From contig JAODTK010001665.1 in NCBI GenBank assembly GCA_026419785.1, positions 124,001 to 188,000 on the forward strand: DNA of 64,000 nucleotides. Direction: 5' to 3'. This document shows, in pieces, positions 12,091 to 24,500 of the stretch. The stretch is from Sclerodactyla briareus. Lineage: Eukaryota; Echinodermata; Holothuroidea; Dendrochirotida; Sclerodactylidae. A program made the position numbers and the translations under genes. Under the pieces are notes generated by a model, which searched no databases, had not been told where the DNA came from, and saw only the letters and a list, made by a program, of their open reading frames with translations. The first letter of the stretch is position 1; each line of letters opens with the position of its first letter.

Positions 12091-12426
12091 TTAATAAAAA
12101 AAATTATAAAAGCTTGGTGTATGAAAATGTAAAGTCAATGGGGCATAGTCCAAAAAGTGGGGGGGGGACATTCCCCCCTTTCCCCCACCTGTTGCCGCCC
12201 ATGCATGAGGTATGACCACCCAGTACTCTATTTAAAGTCCTCGTTTGTCGTACTGGTCGATCAGTATCCGCTGCTTCAAAACAGTGCCCTGTCAATATAG
12301 CAACATACCGCTTTGTTAAGGTTTGCCTTAAATTTGTGAAATAGTACAGGTCAAATTCGTATAAGGACTTGAGGACTCGGACGCCGATGACTTGGACTCG
12401 GATGAGAGGACTCGACTCCAGCAACT
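10585..12426. mobile_element. Non-autonomous hAT-like element, copy 1
   Basis: The left end reads CGTGCTGAAGGAATCGGAG and is followed by GACTCGGACTCG-rich sequence. The right end has GAGGACTCGGACG...GGACTCGACTCCAGCA, the inverted counterpart. Between them is AT-rich DNA that aligns along its length with copy 2 at 29961-31399, for example GAAAAGTTTGCTAGT, CAGCATTTATTCCTGTTTAT and CCCAATGAATTATAGAG-type blocks in the same order. No transposase is encoded; the frames at 11019-11249 and 11563-11874 are chance. It is about 400 bases longer than copy 2 because of an A-rich and G/C-run insertion at about 11785-12190. The hAT assignment rests on the CAGTG-type ends seen best in copy 2. Confidence 0.65.
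11785..12200. repeat. A-rich low-complexity insertion flanked by G/C runs
   Basis: A tract of about 290 bases made almost only of A with scattered T lies between a G-run (11790-11798) and a second G-run plus C-run (12160-12188). The GTTGCCGCCCATGCATGA phrase after it recurs near 18285 (CTGCCGCCCATGTATGTA) next to another G-run, so the insert may be a small repeat with its own ends. It is absent from copy 2 of the host element. Confidence 0.6.
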
Positions 12427-12429
12427 TGC

Positions 12430-14260
12430 TCTAGACTATACCGTACCTGGGCTTCATTAACAGCCGCATTAATACTCCCCTTTACTATTACGAGATGCAT
12501 CACATCTTTCAATGTACAGTATACCCAACATTGAGAGAATGCACCAATGAACCAGCAGCTATACAGGATGATCATTTCAGCATCGACCAAACAGTAAGTT
12601 CAACCCTAGCTCCTCCTGTAAAAAAATGTATCTTACCCAGTTTTTTGGTCTTTACATGTTTTCTCACTCAAAAAGTCTATGGCCATTTTTTTCCTTCCTT
12701 CAAATGTGCCTTATACATTTTGTCGATTTTACAGAGCTCTAGATAGCCAACTAGCCCATTTTGTTTGTCCCATTCTGACCACTTGGCTTAAACAATATTG
12801 TCACATCAATTTGCTGATGTAGCTTGACCAATCCATCCGGGAGTTTTTTTTCTGTTTTATTTTGTTAACAACTCTCCGAGAAATTGCCCTTTTTCATTTC
12901 ATTTTTAGTAATTTACACCCGCTGCTCTTTTCGGTAATTTGGCCTCAACTTCTGTTAGGGATATTCCGCACATTCCACAAGCTCCTTTACCGTTATACTG
13001 AAATGTGCTTAATGATTCATAACATCAGTCATAGTCGTATGAACAAAATTCCCAATAGCCTCCTCATATTTTGTTTTTTTCGTGAAGAGTACGATTATAA
13101 ATATGGGCAGAAAGAACATGTAAGTTGTTCTATGTTTATTTCTATTTCACATAAATCCCAAAATCGTATGTTTCATGTTTTAGACCTATCTATGTTTATG
13201 ACCGCTCGGCGGCCGCCTAGCTGTAAAGTTTGTTGAAGCCTCGTTGACGGCCCTTCGATTTGTGTACAACATCAACGTCGCGGATTCTAACTCCGCTGTA
13301 TCAATGGATAATGTCTCCTTCCTCGTTCATCAAATCGAATGGAGATAATAAACACATTCCCCAGCAGCAGGCTCTGACCGAAGGCGTGAACCTGCCCGAA
13401 CGCCCAAACTGCACAAGATCGGTACAGCTACATACCTATCCTGTTCGTTGTTGAATCGGCAGACTGACTAATAACATCCTATGACATCGAACCATGTCTC
13501 TTTGTCTAAGCATCCTGAAGGTAACCTATATTGGCCATGCACCCCACCCCATGTCATTGAACATCTGCATAGCCCTTCTCTCATTTTGCCCGACGTTTCC
13601 TCTACCTTTGTGCCTCTCTGCTTAGGAATTTTGCAAAATGAGGAGTGCGATTGGGTGGCCAACCCGGATTTTGTGTTATTACCAGAGTCAATTGCGCGAG
13701 GATGGGGTGCCTGGTCCAATTAAATTGTAGTATGCATACTCCCAATTCCAAACCAGTGAGTTTGGTTGATTTGTCTGGTTGGTATCAACCTTGCCCACAG
13801 GATCCAACCATGATGTTCCTTGTTGGATGGAACTCTGCTATGTAAAATATGGAGATGAACGATACATCACTTATAACAACCCAGTTCTGGAATTATGATT
13901 GCGTTGATATTACAATGCACACATACTGGCAATTTTCACATCTATGTTACTTCACCTAAGAGTAACACAAACTATTTTTGCAGATATGACGTTACACATA
14001 CAAATGTAATTGCCTGTCGTTCAGTGTAAGCTAAGGTACACTTTTTTCTCTTCAAATATTTACATTTAAGTTGCATCATCCTCCGTAATACAATAGTTTC
14101 CATGGTTCAAACTCATGACCCACCGTCACCTGAAATTCTCGGCTAACCACTAGGGTCTTAGGGCATGTTAGCTCAAATTATACAAATAGTCCTCACTGCC
14201 AATGGACCTTTCGGAAGCGATCTGGGAACTCACATTTGCTTCAGCCTCTATGAGAATCCA
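12430..14260. other. No assignable gene
   Basis: Several open frames of 64-124 codons occur (12862-13236, 13260-13454, 13481-13723), but none shows a domain I recognise. The frame at 13481-13723 ends in LPESIARGWGAWSN and has fairly coding-like composition, yet lacks clear splice sites. It could be retroelement debris. Confidence 0.3.
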
Positions 14261-14269
14261 AGTCATTTT

Positions 14270-14420
14270 GAACAGCTTTTGTTCAGTTCCAGCCCAAGTT
14301 TCTTTATGGTACCTCTCTATTCCGAGTGAGACGTTCGCTGGGGTTATCTGGGAGACTGAAATGAATTCTCTGTAGATATTATGCGCGTTATAAATACAAT
14401 TTATTATTATTATTATAATG
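14270..14420 (+). mobile_element. 3' tail of a LINE or SINE
   Basis: ATTATGCGCGTTATAAATACAA followed by TTATTATTATTATTA is the familiar tail of CR1/L2-group LINEs and of SINEs that borrow their tail. The body upstream is too diverged to name. Confidence 0.5.
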
Positions 14421-14924
14421 TGGGCTTGTACTAGACCCAGCAGACACCATTTCCAGTCCTGAGCAGATTGATTAGGAGGGTTCCCCCTTCCTCATAGCCC
14501 CAATGATCACCGATGCCCTCACTCTCTCTTTTTGGTGTCGCCATTCCTTGCCACAGAGCCTGAGTCCCCGCAGGGGTTCCGTTTATTATTTGGTCGGACA
14601 CCCCCTCCATTCAATGTTAATTTCTATGGCTTCACAGGAGCACGTTTGAGTAATCGTGGCCGTAATGATCGTGGTCTAGTTATGCTCGATGATATCGAGG
14701 CAAACCCCAGAAATCCACTACATTACAGCAAACTATGAAGACAAGACCTTCACACCCAGCGCAACTGCTGAGTACAGCCACCCCCTAGGGAGAACGCCGG
14801 TACTGCTGTAGTTCGAACCTGGAATAATTGCCCTGCGAGTATCAACTTGATACCACTTACCATTCCTCCCTCCCGCTTTCTGGGGTGATGTCCCGCACCC
14901 CCCCTCTCCATTCACTTCTCTGAC
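14421..14924. other. No gene recognised
   Basis: Plus-strand frame 14532-14738 and minus-strand frame 14733-14933 show no domain. The 3' end of the bystin-derived array begins at its right edge. Confidence 0.3.
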
Positions 14925-15450
14925 AAGCATCATCTCATCATTGGTTCCTCACAGTCCCTTGATTTTGAGTGGACTAATCTCTCTCCTGATCTCCTCCGGG
15001 GTGACTATCCTCTCCTGATCTCCGAGGAGGGGTACCCGAGCTTTAGCGCCCCCTCTCCTTCAGTACTACTATCCTACAGCTTCATTTCATCATGGGTTCT
15101 TTTAGTCCTCTTGATTTTGAGTGGCTATCTTTCTCCTGATCTCAGGGGTGATGATGAGGGTTGATTGGATACCCAGATCTTCAGCACCCCCCAATCATGT
15201 CATCAGGGTTTTTCACCGTCTCTTTATTTTCATACTATCCTGACAGCTTTGATGTCCTCATGGGTTTTCCTCACAGTCCCTTGACTGCGCGTTGACTATC
15301 TCTCTCCTGACTCCCGGGGAATGGGGGTACCAGATATTCATCCCCCCCCCTCCCCCCATTCAGTCCCTACTACTCCTGACCGCAAACATGTCATCATGGG
15401 TTCCTCAACATCTCTTGATTTATGGACTATCTCTCTCCTGATCCATCCGT
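14925..15450 (-). repeat. Tandem array carrying copies of the bystin C-terminus and stop
   Basis: Five irregular units begin near 14930, 15086, 15195, 15252 and 15388 on the plus strand with CATCATGGGTTCCTCACAGTCCCTTGATTTTGAGTGGACTATCTCTCTCCTGATC-type sequence. Read on the minus strand, a unit encodes RREIV, then RDCEEPMMR or RGLKEPMMK followed at once by TGA, which is the end of bystin. The unit nearest the upstream coding sequence (15385-15450) is in place in the terminal exon; the others lie beyond the stop. Spacing varies from about 57 to 156 bases, so copies are unequal or partly deleted. The array therefore duplicates the last codons, the stop and some 3' UTR sequence. Confidence 0.75.
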
Positions 15451-15593
15451 GGTGAGCCTGGGTCCCTGGCCTTGAGCAGGTCCAGCAGGGCCCTTTCTGA
15501 TCTGTGGAGACGTCCTCCTTGTACCGCCCCGCTGCATGAGGTCAGCAGACCTGGTGCCAGAGGACTGGTAGCTCTCTCTTATCCATCACAAAC
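15385..15593 (-). CDS. BYSL: Bystin terminal coding exon
   Basis: After an acceptor TTGTTCAG the exon reads [15 protein letters not shown], which corresponds to the conserved [13 protein letters not shown] block. Later pieces are [22 protein letters not shown] and IRREIV, then RDVEEPMMT. At least three frame changes occur, near 15545, 15490 and 15450. The R codon is split across the intron (CG|G), matching the previous exon. The length, about 65 codons to the stop, fits the family. The exact stop is unclear in this copy because an indel follows EEPMMT; neighbouring repeat copies show EEPMM plus one residue and TGA. Confidence 0.85.
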
Positions 15594-18500
15594 CTGAACA
15601 AAGAGTTTGGCAGCAATTAAGAATTTGGATTTCCTTCTACACAGGGTTCCTGCAAATTCTGGCAATCAATTTCCCCTGACTTTTCCATGACCTTTTCAAT
15701 GACAAATGAAAAATTTCCATTACCTTCTTTTAAACAGATTTTACTGTTTTAAAAACTCCTAACTGCACTTATAAGTGGCATCTAAAATCTGTGAACAAGC
15801 TGATTGAAGCATCACCCAAGACGTTATTACTTGAACAATCTATGTACTCTGTAGGAGGAGATACCTTTTAATTTTACACATGTGGCCGATATTCCACTTT
15901 TATGACCTTTGACCTTAATGAAGTCAACATACCCCACTGTCGATAAACTTGTTCCGTTGGGTCAACATCATCTCAAAATGACTGTTTTTGGGGAGGACCA
16001 AGAAGCAATGTTGATGAATGGATAGATTATATAACTCGATAGATGGAGTGATAGATGATAGATATGCTTTCCAGGTCAGTTTTCATGACTGACCATTTTG
16101 GGGGTGAGTGAGGCCACCCGTGAGTCACTTTCAAATATGACATGGCCCACATTCTGACAGAGTCTACCCAGGTTCCGGGTTTAACGTTCCCGATGTTTCT
16201 ATGTTCCCTGGGTTCGATGTTCAACGTTTCCGTATAAGTTTTAATCGGCACAACCCGAATTCACAAGGTTTGATGTTCCCGGGGTCTGATGTTCACAAGG
16301 TTTGATGTTCCCGAGGTTAGATTTTTCCCGTTTTCCTTTCCGCAATTTAAACAGTCAAAAACAGTTTGAACAATCTTTTTTCCGCAAGAAATTGGTTTCC
16401 ATTCAAATCCAACGCATCCGGATGACGCAGGAACTCGGAACAATGTTTTTCCGCCATGTGGCGCGTAGGCATAAACCACAAAAACGGGGATCATCGAGCC
16501 TCAAACTGGATAAATCAAAATATAAAGGGAACTCGACCCCGGAGCATCGAACTCGGAGAACATCGACACGGAGTACATTGACTGCCCAGCACCTAGCCCC
16601 CCGATTACTGACCATGTCCAGGTATTAGGGGTCGCCATGCTTTGACAGGACATCAGACAGATCTTCCGTCACTCACCGCAGGAAACTGGTACACCATTGC
16701 ATCGACGACCCTGAGGGTATGGCCTTATTTTCTCTGTCCGCAACGTCGGAGGAAGAATGCTGTTGGCCCCCGTATAAGTCCCATCTCCGCATCTTCAGTA
16801 TGGCGCCGCCGAGTGTAGGAACGGGTATGTAGCACTTTGTGAGATGCTACTGACAATAATGGCCTCCCTTAGGTCCCGTCCCAGACAAACACAAAAAAAG
16901 GAGAGCCCAGAATTAAGCTATTAACTGAAGGAATTGGTCCAAGTGTTTTCATTGCATCAAACATTTTTATATACATTTATGACTTACTGCCTTGGACGGT
17001 TTAAGATATCCTGCAGTACGAGGAAGGGACTACTCAGGCCCCGTGAAGGATGCAGACCCTGGACTCTGGACCTATTCAAGGCCCAGCAAGGATGCAGACC
17101 TTCATACTGCACCATTTGAGGCCCAGCAAGGATGCAGACTGGATACTTTACCTCTTACGGCCCGGCAGGAATGCAGACCTGGATACTGACCTATTAGGGC
17201 CCAGCAAGGATGACCTCTTGAGGCCCAGCAAGGATGCAGACCTTGATACTGTACTATTGCCAGCTGCCAATCCTTCATCAGGTGCACAGAATGAAAAGGC
17301 AATGCCGCCTTGGCAGTAACCTTACGTGGGGGAGTGGGGGAACAACACGCAATGGCCCTTGCAAATTTCCTACCCCTCGTTGTCCCTGCTCCACTCCGTT
17401 TTTGCTGAGCATCCAGCAAGGCAGCGGGTACCATTTTTGAAGTCTTCGCTATTATTCGGCCGGGATTCGAATCCGATCTCTTGGGGGAATAGCTTGACCT
17501 TGTTCATTCATTGCAATATACAGTCTGACCTCAGGGGGAAAAGGTCCAGTGACTTGCTGAATTTGGACCCGGCTGTTTGCTTGCAAAACCATGGGTGAGT
17601 GAGTTTGCCAATGGGCGCTTCTCTCTCCTTTCCGTGGATATGAGCTAGGTAAACCACACAGAGAGCATTGTGGGTTTTTTTTATATATATATATTTTTTT
17701 TTATGATATACTTGCTCAGCAGAGGTCGCGGGACATAATTTATCTTGGATTCGTATAGCAAAACTTACCCAAACCACGTTCCAATGCTAATCAAATTCAT
17801 GATTAGCAAGAACTCCAATACACAAAAAGTAATGGCTAGATTGATGACATGCGTAAATTCAGCAAGATGTCTACCCAATTCAGATACTAAATTATTCCCT
17901 GGGTCGCTCCTATTCAGCCCAGCAAGGGTGCAGCACTGGATGCCCTGCACCTATTACTGTCCGCTGCGAATACATCAACCAGGTTAACCCGTAATAAGGC
18001 AATGGCCTCTTTGTGTGTAACAGTAAGTATCCTCTTAGTGTTCCCCCTTCCATTAGGAGAGATTCCTCACGTCTCTAATGTAAGGCGAATAATTGTCATG
18101 GCAACACTAGGCCAAGTACTAATGAACAATGGCCGCGCTCAGGGTACAATCTGATGAAAACCACATAAAGGTGACATTCTATGATACCCACTGCCGTTGA
18201 TGAGTCTATGACAGCAAGAGCTGGCATTCGAATATTGCGGGTGGGGGGGGGGGATTGACCGCATGTCTCCCACCCCCCTGCCGCCCATGTATGTATGCTA
18301 CTTTGAATGTAAACTGCCTAAGTGGGTAGGGTGTGTCCAGGATACCCCAGATGATTTTGTTTGCTTTTTCTTCATTGTTTGCTTGTTTGATCCTGGGAGA
18401 AAAAAACACATGTCAAGTGCCTGACCAATGTCAAGTTTTCAATTCATAAGAGACTGAAGGATACATGAGGGCTTGTTTTGGTTGTGTAGCAAGCAGTCTT

Positions 18501-21500
18501 ACTATTGTGATACTGTAACGATACCAGTATGGATGAGATCCCCAACTCACAAACTACAAAGTACAATAATTTGGAATGGATTGTTGCATCAGGAACAGGT
18601 TTGGACCAATGGATTGAGTGTGTGACCTTTTAAATTCCATTCAGCCTTTGAACTATTCGAAAAAATAAGGATGAAGATATTGAAAATGAATGTCTCATTC
18701 GCTACCTCATCCACAAGAAAAACTTCCGGCAAGATTAAAAAAAAAATCGGAACGCTGTAACAAATGCTTTTGTTCGCCACAATGACCTATTCCACAAAAC
18801 AGAAAATTTTGTAACGAATGATATCATTTCAACGATGTTTTTTTCTCCAATTGTAGTTTTTTTCACCAGTCAATATTGATAGATGATAATACAGCGGGGG
18901 TCGCTTCGTGGCTGGAAAGGAGGGACATGATATAAATGCTGAATGAAACTTTAAACATGACCCTTCAGGAACCCCTGTAAGAGGAATCAAACTCCCAGGA
19001 TTGAACCTCACCTGATATACATACCGGTCCACAAACTAGGCACATCAGATATATAAAATACCCTCGCTGACACATGTGTCCAAGGGGAAGCAAGGGAACC
19101 CTGGTAAATAATAGTCAATGCAAACATGCACTCTTAAACCAAGAAAAGCCTAAAGGCTTAGTGATTCTTGACTCTTTATGACAACCTATAGCTAGACACA
19201 GGACAAATGGAAGATTGTACAGCTCATTAGGGGATACTATCGTCTGCAAATTTCACACAGTTTCCAACCATTGGTCCTATACTCTCGAATAAGATGGCTA
19301 CACACTAATTTCAAGGATTTCAGACTGGGCCTGGTGACCTCAAAACAATATTGATCCATGTACTAATCATGGGGAACACACATACCAAGTATGAGCTTTC
19401 AATCCATGGCAGGAGGGGTCGAGTAATCGGGTTCACAAGCTAATTGGCCGCATATGACTTTTCACAAAATTTCTTAGTTTTGACCAAAATTCACCCCGAC
19501 CTACAACAGAAACAAAGCGGTCCTGTAATCCCCATAAGAAAGCATTAAACCTAATTTCAACTCGATATGACCAATCATTCGGAATATCGTGTTCAACAAG
19601 GTTTCTCAGACATGACCTCTGTGACCTCAGATGACCTCTGAACAAACCCCAAAACAATAGGTTTATGTATTCATAATGGGAACACACAGACCAAGTATGA
19701 AGCTTAATCCATCAAGGTGGGGTAAGAGTACGTGTTCACAAGCCAAAATTGGCCAAATTATGACTTTTACAAATTTTCTATTTTTGACCAAATTCACCCC
19801 TGACCTATTCCAGAAACGATAGTGTCCTCTACTCCCCATAAGAAAGCTACACACCAAATTTGAACCCGATCAGACCCAACCCATTCTGATTACGTGCACA
19901 AGTTTTCAGACTTTCACTCTAGTTGACCTCAGAGACCTCTGACCTGACCCAAAAACTTAGGGATCATGTACTCAATCATGGGGAAACAACACATACCAAG
20001 TTGAGATTCATCCATCAGGTGGGGACGAGTAGTTATCCATGTTCACAAGCCAGCGTCAAATACACACATACATTACCCCAAACATACATACAGACACACA
20101 CACACTGTTCCTGCACTGCCATAGATCCTCTGACTTTGTCAAGGAGTAAAAAAACCTACAAATTGTTCAAAAGTAGGAAATATCATCTTCATGCATTGTG
20201 AAAAACCAGTTTCCATTTTCTGTATCAACCGTAGGGGGGGGTGTGAGTGGCATCCCCCCCGAGACTCACCTCACATAACGGTAGTAAGATTCCCTTGAAG
20301 AAGGCTGCAGGTTGAAGAAGAGATTCTTGACAGACTGCCAAAACAAAACTGGGTAGACTGATGACTGTTACCAACGGTCCACCTCAACTGATTTTTTTAA
20401 ACACTACGCATTAGAACTGAACACAGAGCGACGCACAGGATTTCACTATTTATTTTCTATATGGGTCCCGATATGCTGATGTCAGCTTCCTCCACCGGAT
20501 AACTCACAAATCACTGTTTTTGATGATCATTATTTAAAAAAACCAGCCAGCCAAGATCCTTAGTGATTCCTTGTCTCTTTCTTACAGTCCTATAGCCAGA
20601 ACACAAGGACAAACGTGAGATTGTACCAGTTCATTATGGCAACATAACACTGACAAATTTCCATTTCCCCACCACCCAATAGGGTTCCTGTGCTTTGATA
20701 AGAAAGCTACACACTTAATTTAAAAAAAAAAATCACTCTTTGTCAGCTGTCTTACAACAGGGTACGTTTGCTCTTATACGGAAGCCACACACCTAGTTCC
20801 AACCCGATCAGACCAGCATACTTTTTAGGTTCACAAGGATTTTCTGCCTTTGGCCTGCAGTGACCTCAGGTGCTCTTGGACCTGACCCCAAACCAATAGG
20901 GTTCATGTGCTCCATCATGGGTTCAGACTTACCAAGTATGAGCTTCATCCATCTAGGTCGAGTTATCATTCTAAAAAGCTGTATGTTGTTGAAATATTGA
21001 ATTTTCACCAAATTTTCACCCTGGTTTAACCAATGGCACAGACAAAACGAAAACTGAAAACATACACAGTATACGGCAGTTGGCTTTGGTACGACGGTAC
21101 AACTTACCATGTACAGGTGGTAGTTTAGCCTCTGGTACTCACAGATGTCATCACGTATCCGTGGCAACAGGATCAAATTGAAAAACCTTTGAACAAGAGA
21201 AAATACGACAGTCGGGCTTTGTTTAATAATAATTATTACTGCACAAAAATCATTAGAAGACATCAGTGACATAGGGGCGGGGTTTGAGGTCAGGTCCCAA
21301 GAGAAGTGCGGCTTAATTAACAGCTTCACCTCCCTATTGGCAATCAGATGCAATTCATGCCCCCTGAACACGTGCGATCGATAAAATTTGATGAGCAACA
21401 GCTGTGAAACATTGAGAAGGAAGAAGAAATTTTTGTGTTAAAATTTTATGGTCACATGGGTCAACGGAAGGGGGCGTTCTGACCCCCAACACCCCTCTCT

Positions 21501-24500
21501 GCATACCCCACTGGGAGACATATGAAGACCCCCTTTCAAGAAAATCTGAATGAAAAATTATCATGTCAAACCATGTCGAGTCATGCTAAATTCAACATCT
21601 ATTTCTCCTCAAGTTCAGATGACATGATTCTGCCATCCTTCATTTCAGTCACCGCTGTGAGATTTCCCTGTTAGCACACTCTGCGATGCCTTATTCAGAA
21701 TGATTGGAATCTTTGCCCACATGTTCTGTGGGTAGAAACCAGTGGTGATCTATTCATCATACACGTTGAGAGAGAGAGTGGGGCGTACTCTAGTCTGGCA
21801 GACACATAGCGAAGAACGCCCAGTGCCTCAGACCCCATGCTGAAGGTAATCCCCAACAAAGCTAAGGGTGAGGGATAATGGGGGAGGGGGAGGAGGGGAT
21901 TTGAACAATGGGGCAGCTAATGTTTTGTTATTGACTGCAGGGAGCAACAGTAGCCCAAGCTCAGCCTAGTTTTGACATGGGCCTCAAAGCCTTGAAGCAG
22001 TGATTTCTAACGTTCTTTGTTATAGATAGTGGTGACCCTGTGAAAGAAGCTAATCAGGTAGCAGTATTAGTCCCCAGAATTGAGAGTTGTTTTAATACTG
22101 GTATTCACTATCTGCTGGCTCACCAATGTGCTGGATAGACATATCACTATGAACACTATGACTCACTGCTGGTGTGTGCAACTCCCAGTTAACCATTTGT
22201 AGCTCCATTTCCATAAGAGTTAAATTCTTCTAACTGGTTTGGCACACACTAACAGTAACACTGTTCATCCTGTTCCCGAGCTACCTCATGGCCCCCCAAA
22301 TATTGGCCCCCCCCTCCCAACCTGGGGAGCCATACCTCGGAACATACACATACCTTTGAGCCATTTTGGCATTTAGGTTACTGGCGAAGAGCCTGGTCGC
22401 TTGGAACATGGCTGCAGCAGTCCACCTGTCTGGCTGTGTGATGTACAGAATCTGGAGAATGAAAGAAAGCACGACGGTAGATTCGGAGAAGTTAAACTGG
22501 GTCACCTTGCTGGTGAATGTGACCTCAAGACACACGCAAAGTGATAATAAGAGCAAAAGACTACATGACACATAAAATGCTGAAAGATGAATATGTTCAT
22601 CTGGGTACAACAGCTCTGTGAGTGTCACTAGGTGAACCAAGGAGTTGTCCGTTTTTTGGTTCCGTTTTTTCCTTTCTTCATGTCATGGGGGCACAATCTC
22701 CACTGGTGAGAGAATGCTCAGTTTCCTAACAAGAATTGTGAATCACTATTCACAGCAGGCTCCCTCAAATGGCGGTGCACGCAACATTTGTGGTGCATGT
22801 ATGAGTTAGAGTGGCGCAATAAAACAGGACAGACACATACATATACATGTGATTGAAATCATCAGTGGTGCACTACAGACAACTTCATTTTATACATGTG
22901 GCGCTCCATTAAATCTAATTAGGGAAGCCTGATTCACAGGGTAAACATTGGAATAAGTATGAGGCTTGTTTTTTTCGCAAGTATCGAGAGCTATTAGCCC
23001 TTTGCCCTTCCACACTTCCTACCCTGACTATGAGCAAATCATGTGCAATCTGTCCTATTTGTGACAACTGACGATGCTTGACTCTGTCCATGCGCTCCAT
23101 ATAGGCCATTCAATCTTGGTTGAATTAAATGGAACAAAAGTTGTGATTGTACATCTGCTAACCAATGGATGATTTCAGGGAACATTCATGAAGATCTGTA
23201 TATTAATCACTACATGGACCATTAAGCCTCCAGAGAACCATCATTTTCTGTTCCTGTTGAGAATCAAAGGCTATTAGCCCTGTGCCCTGGAACACTTCCT
23301 ACCCAGACTATGAGCGAGTTCAGAGTTACAATGCAAATCATGTGTAATCTGTCCCATTTGTGACAACTGACGATGCAGTGACTCCATATGGGCCATTCAA
23401 TCTCGGTTGAATTGAATGGAGCATGATAAATCTGCTGAAAATGGCCAAATTCAGTGGACATTTATGAAGAAATGGACCAATAAGCCTCCAGAGAAGCATC
23501 AGGGCCCCGAAGTAAACAGCAATTATTACAAATGAAAGATTTTTGAAGGACTGATTTGAAGCGTCCAATCAACAAAGACATGCAACTAACCAGCGTCAAC
23601 CAGTAGGCGTATTAGTGTTATCAAGAAGAGTGTAGTGAGCTACACGCTACTCGCAGCAATCTGCGAGTACGCGACGAGTACTCTAAGGCCATAGAACCAT
23701 TCCACGAAATCCTATCAGACTGCTATATTGCCCACACTGTCAGCCAGCTCGCACACACGACTAGGGTTGCGCAGTATACCTGTATGTTATTAGTACCGGT
23801 ACTCGGCAGCCACCGGTACTCGCAGTACTGGCGGTCAACTGCACAGTTACTATTACGGTACTGGCTAAAAATTACGTATTGAGCTACCAAACACCGGTAC
23901 TAAATCAATTATGTATTTTTCGCCGATCCAAGCCGCCGCGTACATTGCAGCTCAATCTGCAACCTGTTGAAAACTATATTTATACCTCCAAACTCACTTA
24001 TTCACTCCCTTCAATGATATTGAGCCCACACCACCCTTTCCCCAACCCCAGTAGTCTGTGAGCTAGGAGGGGGCCATCTTTCCCTTGTGTTTTCTGCATA
24101 TTCTGCGATTTTCCTCATTTTGGCAGCCATTTTCATCTCTATATGAGCTCTAGACGACATGATACTGTATGTTCCAAATGAGTTGATTCCAACACTTCCA
24201 ATGGTAACATGTAGAATACTTTCAGACGGGTCCCCTGAACAAAATTGATGCCATTCACGAGTCTGGGGTGGGGTGCACGGTGGCCCTCCTAGCTCATGGA
24301 CTACAGCACATACCCATCCCATAGGGATGACGCTCATACCTGTTCCCACGCCCTCAGAGAGGGCAGCACCTTGAAGGCCTTGGGCAGCTTCCCACTCCGG
24401 TACCTGCTCAGGATCTGGCCGACGCCCCGGTAGACCTGGATGACCCTCTCATCGATCTCGGGGGTGGAGAGGCCACTCTCTGTGAGGAGAAGAGTGGCAG

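Noticed and set aside
20808..21398. 196-codon minus-strand open frame as a single gene
   Set aside because: Only the 26 codons at 21108-21186 are a bystin exon; the rest is intron and satellite read through.
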